Positions 1-5,633 of a DNA stretch of 8,293 nt are shown here, piece after piece. How positions within the stretch are numbered: position 1 is the first letter of the stretch; every line of letters starts with the position of its first letter. Source of the DNA: an uncultured Agathobaculum sp. (GTDB taxonomy: Bacteria; Bacillota; Clostridia; Oscillospirales; Butyricicoccaceae); assembly GCA_944376955.1 (NCBI GenBank), contig CALWEB010000192.1:1-8293 (forward strand), read 5' to 3'. The translations under genes were made by a program, and so were the position numbers. The notes below the pieces were generated by a model, which saw only the letters and a list, made by a program, of their open reading frames with translations, was not told where the DNA came from and searched no databases.

Positions 1-461
1 GCGCACCGCTGGAAGAAGAGGTCGTGCGTCTGTCTCTGCTCAAAGCACAGGCAGCGCAGCGGCTGCATCCCGAGGCCGTGTGCATTGGATCGGATACCAT
101 GGTGACAATAGATGGTTTGCCGCTGGGCAAGCCTGCGGACGGGGCACAGGCGGCGGCTATGCTGCACCGCCTGCGTGGCCGCACACACGAGGTGCTGACC
201 GGGCTTGCCGTGCTGCCGCCTGCGGGCGCGGCGCGCACGCTCTGCACCCGCACGCGCGTGACGTTCCGCGCGTTTGATGAGGAAGAACTGGCAGCGTATC
301 TGGCTACGGGTGAGCCGCTGGATAAAGCCGGCGCCTACGGCATCCAAGGCCATGGTGCGCTGCTGATCGAGGGCATCGAAGGCGACTATTACAGCGTGAT
401 GGGCCTGCCGGTTGCCGGGCTGCATGTGATCTTGCGGCAGATGGCGCAGGAAATGCGCTGA
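1..461 (+). CDS. maf: Maf-type nucleoside triphosphate pyrophosphatase, 5' end missing
   Basis: This is the C-terminal three quarters of a Maf/YhdE-family enzyme. These cytoplasmic enzymes hydrolyse non-canonical or pyrimidine nucleoside triphosphates to monophosphate and pyrophosphate, and were first linked to septum formation. The reading frame is open from position 3, giving about 153 visible residues against roughly 190-200 for the family, so the N-terminal part with the start codon and the S-x-R-R substrate loop lies upstream. Recognisable blocks are G-S-D-T-M-V followed by L-G-K-P (the usual A-D-T-V-V...G-K-P block), G-R-T-H-E-V-L-T-G, and near the C-terminus E-P-L-D-K-A-G-A-Y-G-I-Q-G followed by I-E-G-D-Y-Y-S-V-M-G-L-P. 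These are family hallmarks. The gene ends 41 bases before mreC and is probably co-transcribed with it. The maf-mre linkage is common in Firmicutes, but radC and mreB, which often lie between, are absent here. Confidence 0.93.
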   Translation, partial: APLEEEVVRLSLLKAQAAQRLHPEAVCIGSDTMVTIDGLPLGKPADGAQAAAMLHRLRGRTHEVLTGLAVLPPAGAARTLCTRTRVTFRAFDEEELAAYLATGEPLDKAGAYGIQGHGALLIEGIEGDYYSVMGLPVAGLHVILRQMAQEMR

Positions 462-485
462 AAACCGGTGCTGCTGGAAACAATG

Positions 486-492
486 AAAGGAG
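486..492 (+). promoter_or_regulatory. Ribosome binding site deciding the TTG start of mreC
   Basis: AAAGGAG lies ten bases before TTG at 503 and is the only Shine-Dalgarno-like site near the 5' end of the mreC frame. It supports TTG rather than the downstream GTG at 521. TTG starts are usually translated less efficiently than ATG, so MreC output may be tuned below that of MreD and PBP2, both of which start with ATG. That last point is inference. Confidence 0.7.
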
Positions 493-502
493 TTTAGGAC
501 TT

Positions 503-1348
503 TTGCGAAGACGTAACAGGGTGAGTTCCCGCTTTGTGGTCGGCGTGGTGATTGTGATTGTGCTGTGCATCCTGTCCGCGCTGTACAGCGGCGTAACCGG
601 CAAGCCGTCGCCTGTGACCCGGGTGGTTAGCTTTGTGACCACACCGGTGCAGCGGCTGGCCTCGGGCGTGACCGGTGCGCTGGGGAAAGGGTTGGGATAC
701 TTCACTGAGTTTGACGACCTGAAGGCGGAAAATGAGGAGCTGAAAAAGCAGATTCGCGATATGGAACAGACCGTGCGAGACGCGGAACTGGCAATCGAAG
801 AAAACAACCAGCTGCGTGCGGCGGCGGGACAGCCCGAGCGCACGCGCGAACTGACAACCATTAATGCAGAGGTCATTGCCCGCAACCCGGGTGACTGGGC
901 GATGACGCTCAGCCTGGACAAGGGTTCCTCGCATGGCGTCGAGGTGGGCGACTTGGTCACCACGGTGGACGGCATGGTGGGCTACGTCAGCGAGGTGTAT
1001 TCCAACACCTGTGAGATCACAACGGTGATTGATGTGGAAATGCAGTGCGGTGCTTTGATTACCCGCACGCGCGAAACCGCCATTGCCGAGGGCAATTATG
1101 ACCTGATGGCCGAGGGCAACCTGCGTTTGTCTTACTTAACCGAGGACGCGAGCGTTGTCATCGGGGACACGGTGGAAACATCGGGCCGCGGCGGGCTGTT
1201 CCCCAAGGGTGTGATGATCGGCACGGTCGAGAGCGTGCTGCCGGAAGAAAACGGCATTTCCTATTACGCAGTGATCAAGCCGTTTGTGAATGTGGATACG
1301 GTATCAAGCGTTTCCATTGTCACCGACTTTACGGATACAACGGAGTGA
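503..1348 (+). CDS. mreC: Rod shape-determining protein MreC
   Basis: MreC is the bitopic scaffold of the elongasome. It contacts PBP2 outside the membrane and helps direct lateral wall synthesis. The 281-residue protein has a basic N-terminus (R-R-R-N-R), one membrane helix at about residues 11-29, a heptad-like charged coiled coil at about 70-107, and a C-terminal beta-barrel domain from about 118. That domain contains the characteristic stretches around N-P-G-D-W (128-132) and G-V-E-V-G-D-L-V (145-152), and G-L-F-P-K-G-V (231-237). Length and layout match the family. The start is a TTG at 503, ten bases after GGAG (489-492) in an AAAGGAG site. No ATG occurs in frame until residue 87, inside the coiled coil, so a non-ATG start is needed. 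The only other candidate, GTG at 521, has no ribosome binding site and would drop the basic residues before the membrane helix. mreD follows after 4 bases. Confidence 0.95.
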   Translation: MRRRNRVSSRFVVGVVIVIVLCILSALYSGVTGKPSPVTRVVSFVTTPVQRLASGVTGALGKGLGYFTEFDDLKAENEELKKQIRDMEQTVRDAELAIEENNQLRAAAGQPERTRELTTINAEVIARNPGDWAMTLSLDKGSSHGVEVGDLVTTVDGMVGYVSEVYSNTCEITTVIDVEMQCGALITRTRETAIAEGNYDLMAEGNLRLSYLTEDASVVIGDTVETSGRGGLFPKGVMIGTVESVLPEENGISYYAVIKPFVNVDTVSSVSIVTDFTDTTE

Positions 1349-1352
1349 GCCC

Positions 1353-1862
1353 ATGCAGAGAGAACAATTATCCATCCCCAAAATCCTGCTGTACATCCTG
1401 TTTGCGCTGCTGATCTATGTGTTGCAAACCTGCCTGTTCGGCACATGGTCGATCCGTGGCTACCATCTGGATCTGCTGCCCGCGCTGGTCGCGGCGGCCG
1501 CGCTGCTGGACGGCCCGGTGGAGGGCGTGATCATTGGCGTAACGGTGGGGCTGTTTTACGACTTGGGATTTATCGGCATTGACGGCCTGTATCCGCTTTT
1601 CTTCCTGATTTTTGGATTTATTGCAGGCGAGATGAGCCGCCTGACGCTCAGTGGAAGCTATGTTTCCATGGTTCTGATGACGGCATTTGAAATGGTTGTG
1701 TTGGGTCTTGTGCGGTATTTTGCCTACCTGCTGCCGCAGACCGGTGCATCGTTCGGCCTCGTGCTGCGCCAGATTATCGGCGGGACACTGCTTGCCTGTC
1801 TGTTCTGCTTTATCATTTACGGGTCGATGCAGAAGATCAGCCGGAGATTCGCCAACCGATGA
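1353..1862 (+). CDS. mreD: Rod shape-determining protein MreD
   Basis: MreD is a small polytopic membrane protein of the elongasome, encoded almost always with mreC. This 169-residue product is very hydrophobic, with candidate helices at about residues 11-30, 39-52, 56-70, 78-94, 103-127 and 138-157, and a basic C-terminus (S-R-R-F-A-N-R). The family block G-L-F-Y-D-L-G (66-72) followed by G-I-D-G-L-Y-P-L (75-82) is present. ATG at 1353 was chosen because CGGAG lies seven bases upstream and because a longer frame would overlap the mreC coding end. The gap to mreC is 4 bases and the gap to mrdA is 21 bases, indicating one operon with translational coupling likely. Length is normal for the family (about 160-180). 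Confidence 0.93.
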   Translation: MQREQLSIPKILLYILFALLIYVLQTCLFGTWSIRGYHLDLLPALVAAAALLDGPVEGVIIGVTVGLFYDLGFIGIDGLYPLFFLIFGFIAGEMSRLTLSGSYVSMVLMTAFEMVVLGLVRYFAYLLPQTGASFGLVLRQIIGGTLLACLFCFIIYGSMQKISRRFANR

Positions 1863-1883
1863 GACGCGAAGAGAGGGACCCCT

Positions 1884-4181
1884 ATGGTAAATAAAGTACA
1901 ACTGTTGCGTCGCCTGCTGGTCCTGGGCTGCCTGCTGCTGCTTTGCGTGGGCTTGGCAGGCGGACAGCTGATGCAGCTGCAGCTGATCAACGGTGAAGAT
2001 TATGTGCGTCGCTCGGCAAGCTTTTTGACGACGACGTCCACCGTATCGGCGGCACGTGGTGAAATCCTAGACCGCTATGGGCGGGCCATGGTGACCAACC
2101 AGACCGGTTTTTCGCTGGTTTTGATCTATTCCTCCTTCTGGGAGGACAAAGAGGACCGCTTTGAGATCTTGCTGGATTTGGCCAACCGCGTCAAGGCGGA
2201 CGCCGCCGCGGCTTCGGGCGGCACAGCGGAAAACCCATCCGAGGATGGGACGGAAACTGATGCGGATACGGCCGAGGAAGCCAGCGGTGCAGTGCTGAAC
2301 GATGCCATGCCGATTACGGATACCGCGCCGTATACGTATGTCGGCGCAGAGGGCGATTCGGAGCGCAAGGCATTGTCCGACTATATCAAGTCGAGTGCAG
2401 ATACGCTTGGCCTGACTGCGGTGCAGGACGCCAAGACCGCTGCCAGCGCAGCCAACGAAGAAAATCCACAGTATGACGCGGACGGCAATGCAATCGACCA
2501 AGTGGCAGCAATCGATGCGACCACGCTGGTATCGGCTTCTGAGTTTATCAGTGCCATGCGTACGTACATGGAGGAAAAGCTGGGGATGCCGACCGGCCTG
2601 TCGGATGCCGATGCGCGCACGTTGGTCGGGCTGTATTACAGTATGCGGCGCGTCAGCTTCAGCAATAACGCGACCTTTACGCTCGCAGACAACGTTTCGA
2701 TGGATCTGATCGCCTACATCAAGGAACACCACCAGCAGTACACCGGTGTGGATGTGCAGAGCGAAGCAATCCGTAAGTACGACACGACTTATGCCGCGCA
2801 TGTGCTGGGCACGGTGGGTGCCATGTATACGGAAGAATGGGAAGGCACCGATAATGGCGGCCCGTACAAGAATAAACAGGGCTACAACATGAACGATACG
2901 ATTGGCAAGAGCGGTCTGGAAGCGGCACTGGAGGAGTACCTGCACGGCACGGCAGGTTCGCGCACGGTGGAAACCGATCTGGGCGGCGACAGCATCACGG
3001 ATCATGCCAATTCCTATGCCCCGCAGCCGGGTGATAACGTGATCACCACCATTGACCTGGAATTGCAGGCGGTGGCAGAGCAGTCACTGGCCAACTACCT
3101 TTCCAGTTACGAGCGTGGCGGTGCGGCGGTTGCACTCGACCCGAATACGGGCGAGGTGCTGGTTATGGCGTCCTACCCGACATACAGTCTGGCGGATTAT
3201 TATCAGGACGATGTGGCAACAGCGCGCGTTCAGGATACGAGAAGCCCAGAATTGAATCGCGCGACGGGCGGCCAATATCCGCCCGGTTCGACCTTCAAGG
3301 TGTTGACCGCGATTGCGGCGCTCGAAGAAGGCATCATTGACGCAAACACCACTTATACTTGTGATGGTGTATTTGAATACGGTGGTCAGAAGTTTACTTG
3401 TGGCAACCACGAGCAGCCCATGACGCTGGACGTTACGCAGGCGATCAAATATTCCTGCAACGTCTATTTCTACAACGTCAGTCAGAAGCTGACCGGCGCA
3501 CACCTTGAGCAGTGGTGCGACCGCTTCGGCCTTGGCAACGTGACCGGCATTGAGATCGGTGAGAGCGCCGGTCAGGCGGCAGGCCCGACCGAGCGCGAGC
3601 AGCACCGCAAAACCGATCCCTTGCTGCGCGAGTGGCAGGGCGGCGACGATGTCAACGCGGCGATCGGCCAGTCGGATAACCTGTTCACGCCCTTGCAGTT
3701 GGCAAACTACATGGCGGCGGTGGTCAACGGCGGCACGCTGTACCAGCCGACGCTGGTCAAGAGCATCAAAACCTATGACTATTCCGATGTGGTTGAAGAG
3801 AAGAAGCCGGAAGCCGTGGGAACGATTGAGTTTTCGGACGCTACACGCGATTTGGTCATGCAGGGCATGAGCGAGGTTACCGCCGAGGGCGGTACCGCAG
3901 CGACCACCTTTGCGGATTACCCGATCAAGGTGGGTGGCAAAACCGGTTCTGCGGAAATGACCGAATATAAGGACGGCGTTGAGATCAATTACACCAACGG
4001 CCTGTTTGTCGCCTTTGCGCCGTTTGACGATCCGGAAATTGTCATCTGCGTGGTAGGTGAAGGTGCGGGACATGGTTCAGCCGTTGCGCCGGTCGTGCGC
4101 GATATCCTTGACGCATACTTTGCCGAGGAAGAGCCGGATACGGTCGAGTCCGTGCAGGAAGAGAACACAATGGTGCCCTGA
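1884..4181 (+). CDS. mrdA: Penicillin-binding protein 2, class B transpeptidase of the elongasome
   Basis: This is a class B (monofunctional) peptidoglycan transpeptidase of the PBP2 group, which cross-links new lateral wall together with RodA and is activated by MreC. The 765-residue protein has an uncleaved signal-anchor helix at about residues 10-27, a pedestal domain starting with A-R-G-E-I-L-D-R-Y-G-R (57-67), and the G-K-S-G-L-E motif (341-346). The transpeptidase domain runs from about 410 to the end. All three catalytic motifs are seen: S-T-F-K (nucleophile Ser469, Lys472), S-C-N (524-526) and K-T-G (686-688). An acidic, alanine-rich low-complexity insertion lies in the pedestal (about 104-150, with a similar stretch at 180-212), making the protein longer than typical PBP2s of about 630-720 residues. 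The start at 1884 is preceded by GAGAGGGA. No rodA is adjacent. A transpeptidase of the division machinery (FtsI) is less likely because of the mreCD context. Confidence 0.94.
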   Translation: MVNKVQLLRRLLVLGCLLLLCVGLAGGQLMQLQLINGEDYVRRSASFLTTTSTVSAARGEILDRYGRAMVTNQTGFSLVLIYSSFWEDKEDRFEILLDLANRVKADAAAASGGTAENPSEDGTETDADTAEEASGAVLNDAMPITDTAPYTYVGAEGDSERKALSDYIKSSADTLGLTAVQDAKTAASAANEENPQYDADGNAIDQVAAIDATTLVSASEFISAMRTYMEEKLGMPTGLSDADARTLVGLYYSMRRVSFSNNATFTLADNVSMDLIAYIKEHHQQYTGVDVQSEAIRKYDTTYAAHVLGTVGAMYTEEWEGTDNGGPYKNKQGYNMNDTIGKSGLEAALEEYLHGTAGSRTVETDLGGDSITDHANSYAPQPGDNVITTIDLELQAVAEQSLANYLSSYERGGAAVALDPNTGEVLVMASYPTYSLADYYQDDVATARVQDTRSPELNRATGGQYPPGSTFKVLTAIAALEEGIIDANTTYTCDGVFEYGGQKFTCGNHEQPMTLDVTQAIKYSCNVYFYNVSQKLTGAHLEQWCDRFGLGNVTGIEIGESAGQAAGPTEREQHRKTDPLLREWQGGDDVNAAIGQSDNLFTPLQLANYMAAVVNGGTLYQPTLVKSIKTYDYSDVVEEKKPEAVGTIEFSDATRDLVMQGMSEVTAEGGTAATTFADYPIKVGGKTGSAEMTEYKDGVEINYTNGLFVAFAPFDDPEIVICVVGEGAGHGSAVAPVVRDILDAYFAEEEPDTVESVQEENTMVP

Positions 4182-4186
4182 CGGAA

Positions 4187-4213
4187 TATTGCAGTGCAAT
4201 AAAATCTTTGCAC
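4187..4213 (+). repeat. Two overlapping small inverted repeats built on TTGCA
   Basis: Directly after the mrdA stop, TATTGCA (4187-4193) and TGCAATA (4195-4201) form a palindrome around one base. The inner GTGCAA (4194-4199) also pairs with TTGCAC (4208-4213) across eight bases. The two pairings share bases and are mutually exclusive. They lie just upstream of the minD promoter. They could be a weak terminator for the mre operon (no clear T-run follows), an operator, or chance in AT-rich sequence. Confidence 0.4.
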
Positions 4214-4219
4214 AAATGC

Positions 4220-4248
4220 TTGTAAATTAACAGCCCGTAGTTTATAAT
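4220..4248 (+). promoter_or_regulatory. Sigma-A-type promoter for minD
   Basis: TTGTAA (4220-4225) and a perfect TATAAT (4243-4248) are separated by exactly 17 bases. Transcription would begin near 4255, leaving a leader of about 27 bases that contains GGAGG (4273-4277) before the minD ATG at 4282. The region is much more AT-rich than the flanking genes. This is the best promoter in the window and suggests that minD, and perhaps the genes after it, have their own transcription start apart from any read-through from mrdA. Confidence 0.72.
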
Positions 4249-4281
4249 ACAATATATAAGTTTTTCTATTTCGGAGGCGGT

Positions 4282-5025
4282 ATGTTGAAGGTGATTCTGG
4301 TTGCGTCCGGTAAGGGCGGCACAGGGAAAACCTCCTTTACGGCGGGCGTGGGCGCTGCGTTGGCGCAGCTTGGCCACCGCGTGCTCCTGATCGACGGCGA
4401 CTGCGGCCTTCGGAATCTGGATATCGTGCTGGGCATGTCGGACAGGGTGGTTTATTCCTTTGCCGATGTGGCGGGCGGCGCTGTGCCGCTTGGCGATGCC
4501 ATGGCGCGACATCCGGAGTATCAGACCCTGTACCTGCTCACAGCACCGGTGGCGCTGCCCGCTCTCAGCGAGCGCGGGATGGAGCAGCTGGCCGTGCAGG
4601 CGGAGGAGGCCGGTTTTGATTACCTGCTGTTGGACGGCCCTGCGGGACTGCCGGCGGAACTTTCGTTTTTGGCACACATTGCAACGCAGGCGGTGGTGGT
4701 TACGTCAACCGACCGTGCCTGCATCCGCGGGGCGGAGCGGTGTGCGCGCAAGCTGGAAGAGGAATATTGTATTCAGCGCATCCGCATGGTGCTCAACCGG
4801 GTGCGCCCACAGCTCATCTGCCGTGGCAAGTTGGGCAATATCGACGACGCGATGGATGAAGCGGGCCTGCCGCTTTTGGGCGTCGTGCCGGAGGATGAAG
4901 ATCTGATTTCCTGCGGCAACAGCGGAAAGAGTATTTTGAACATCAAGCACACCGGCGCAGCACGCGCCTTTCAGAATATTGCGCGCCGTTTGGACGGCGA
5001 GCGCGTGCCGCTGATCCGTATCTGA
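4282..5025 (+). CDS. minD: MinD-like septum-site ATPase lacking the usual C-terminal membrane anchor
   Basis: This 247-residue deviant-Walker ATPase belongs to the MinD/ParA family. MinD dimerises with ATP on the membrane and recruits MinC to block division away from midcell. Visible motifs are the deviant Walker A G-K-G-G-T-G-K-T (10-17, signature Lys11 and Lys16), the switch I block D-G-D-C-G-L-R-N-L-D (38-47) very like MinD's D-F-D-I-G-L-R-N-L-D, R-V-V-Y-S-F (55-60), and the Walker B block L-L-L-D-G-P-A-G-L (115-123). The late V-V-P-E-D (five residues) and the A-F-Q-N-I-A-R-R-L helix also align with MinD. The protein stops at G-E-R-V-P-L-I-R-I, just where MinD proteins normally continue into an amphipathic membrane-targeting helix, and E. 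coli MinD is 270 residues long. No minC or minE is adjacent. ATG at 4282 follows GGAGG by four bases. A ParA-type partner for another system is possible, but MinD is favoured. Confidence 0.85.
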   Translation: MLKVILVASGKGGTGKTSFTAGVGAALAQLGHRVLLIDGDCGLRNLDIVLGMSDRVVYSFADVAGGAVPLGDAMARHPEYQTLYLLTAPVALPALSERGMEQLAVQAEEAGFDYLLLDGPAGLPAELSFLAHIATQAVVVTSTDRACIRGAERCARKLEEEYCIQRIRMVLNRVRPQLICRGKLGNIDDAMDEAGLPLLGVVPEDEDLISCGNSGKSILNIKHTGAARAFQNIARRLDGERVPLIRI

Positions 5026-5057
5026 CAGCATTTGATACAGCAAAGCATCTTTTCTGC

Positions 5058-5087
5058 ACAACGCCGTCTGGCAGGCGGCGTTGTTTG
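5058..5087 (+). terminator. Strong GC hairpin after minD, possible weak intrinsic terminator
   Basis: CAACGCCGTCT (5059-5069) pairs over 11 positions, one of them a G-U pair, with AGGCGGCGTTG (5073-5083) around a three-base loop GGC; A5058 can also pair with T5084. It is followed by TTT then G, so the T-run is short. It may terminate part of the minD transcript or protect its 3' end. mgsA starts 61 bases further on. Confidence 0.5.
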
Positions 5088-5144
5088 ACGCAAAAATGAG
5101 AGTAGAAGCAGCATTGTGGTATGTGGAAAGGGGATGTGTCTGAA

Positions 5145-5555
5145 ATGAACATAGCGTTGATCGCACACGACAGAAAAAAAGAGCTGATGGTTCAGTTCTG
5201 TATGGCGTATTGTGGCATTTTGGCAAAGCATGATATTTGTGCCACCGGCACAACAGGAAAATTTGTGGAAGAGGCAACCGGGCTGAAGATTGACAAGTGC
5301 CTGGCTGGTATGCAGGGCGGCGAAGAGCAGATTGCATCCCGTGTGGCCTATAATGAGATTGACCTTGTTCTGTTTTTCCGCGATCCCATGTCCAATTCCC
5401 AGTACGAGCCGGATGTACATGCGATTGCCCGCCTGTGTGATATGCACAACATCCCGATCGCGACCAATTCCGCAACGGCCGAAATGCTCATCCTTGGCCT
5501 CGACCGCGGTGATCTGGATTGGCGTAACATTGTCAATCCCAAGAATAAAAAATAA
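5145..5555 (+). CDS. mgsA: Methylglyoxal synthase with altered catalytic residues
   Basis: MgsA converts dihydroxyacetone phosphate to methylglyoxal and phosphate, a cytoplasmic bypass of lower glycolysis used when phosphate is short or sugar phosphates build up. The 136-residue product aligns without gaps to E. coli MgsA at an offset of 11 residues. Retained are His8-Asp9 (E. coli His19-Asp20), Lys12 (Lys23), the phosphate-binding T-G-T-T-G (34-38), Asp80 in F-F-R-D-P (Asp91) and Asp90 in E-P-D-V (Asp101). Changed are Glu60 in G-G-E-E (E. coli Asp71, the proposed catalytic base) and Tyr87 (His98). The length is that of Bacillus MgsA. ATG at 5145 was chosen because it gives the conserved N-I-A-L-I-A-H-D beginning, with AAAGGGGA (5127-5134) upstream. 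The ATG at 5121 would add eight non-conserved residues and include the binding site. Assignment to the family is firm; full activity is not proven. Confidence 0.9.
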   Translation: MNIALIAHDRKKELMVQFCMAYCGILAKHDICATGTTGKFVEEATGLKIDKCLAGMQGGEEQIASRVAYNEIDLVLFFRDPMSNSQYEPDVHAIARLCDMHNIPIATNSATAEMLILGLDRGDLDWRNIVNPKNKK

Positions 5556-5569
5556 ACGACAGCAAGCAA

Positions 5570-5603
5570 TGCACCGGATGGGCAGTTGGGCCTATTCGGT
5601 GCA
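5570..5603 (+). promoter_or_regulatory. 14-bp RNA hairpin between mgsA and hisS
   Basis: TGCACCGGATGGGC (5570-5583) pairs along its whole length with GCCTATTCGGTGCA (5590-5603), with two G-U pairs, around the six-base loop AGTTGG. G-U pairing supports a role as RNA rather than DNA. The hairpin lies between the mgsA stop and the hisS ribosome binding site and is not followed by a T-run. A processing or stability element, or a leader structure controlling hisS, fits better than a terminator. The whole 78-base gap is too short for a T-box riboswitch. Confidence 0.55.
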
Positions 5604-5633
5604 ATCGTCTGTCTTGAGGAGAATCAAAAAACT

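Noticed and set aside
483..497. Tiny frame ATG-AAA-GGA-GTT-TAG ahead of mreC, as a possible leader peptide
   Set aside because: It contains the mreC ribosome binding site itself and has no good binding site of its own.
304..975. Minus-strand frame spanning the end of maf and the start of mreC
   Set aside because: Its translation is low-complexity, rich in Ser, Arg and Pro, and it lies across two well-supported + strand genes.
1290..1352. Extended mreD start at 1290
   Set aside because: It would overlap the mreC coding end by 59 bases and add non-conserved residues; ATG at 1353 has a well-spaced CGGAG.
1914..1931. Lipoprotein-like V-L-G-C in the N-terminal helix of PBP2
   Set aside because: The -2 residue is Leu and the hydrophobic stretch continues well past the Cys, which fits a signal anchor, not a lipoprotein signal.
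2067..4073. Two long open frames on the minus strand opposite mrdA, about 312 and 329 codons
   Set aside because: They lie opposite a gene with all catalytic motifs intact, have no family signature and resemble the chance frames produced by GC-rich codon use on the other strand.
5085..5117. TTGACG as a -35 box for an mgsA promoter
   Set aside because: No acceptable -10 element occurs 16-18 bases downstream; the nearest AT-containing hexamer, CATTGT, is 21 bases away.
5556..5633. T-box riboswitch ahead of hisS
   Set aside because: The gap is only 78 bases and shows a single hairpin with no T-box sequence or terminator/antiterminator pair.
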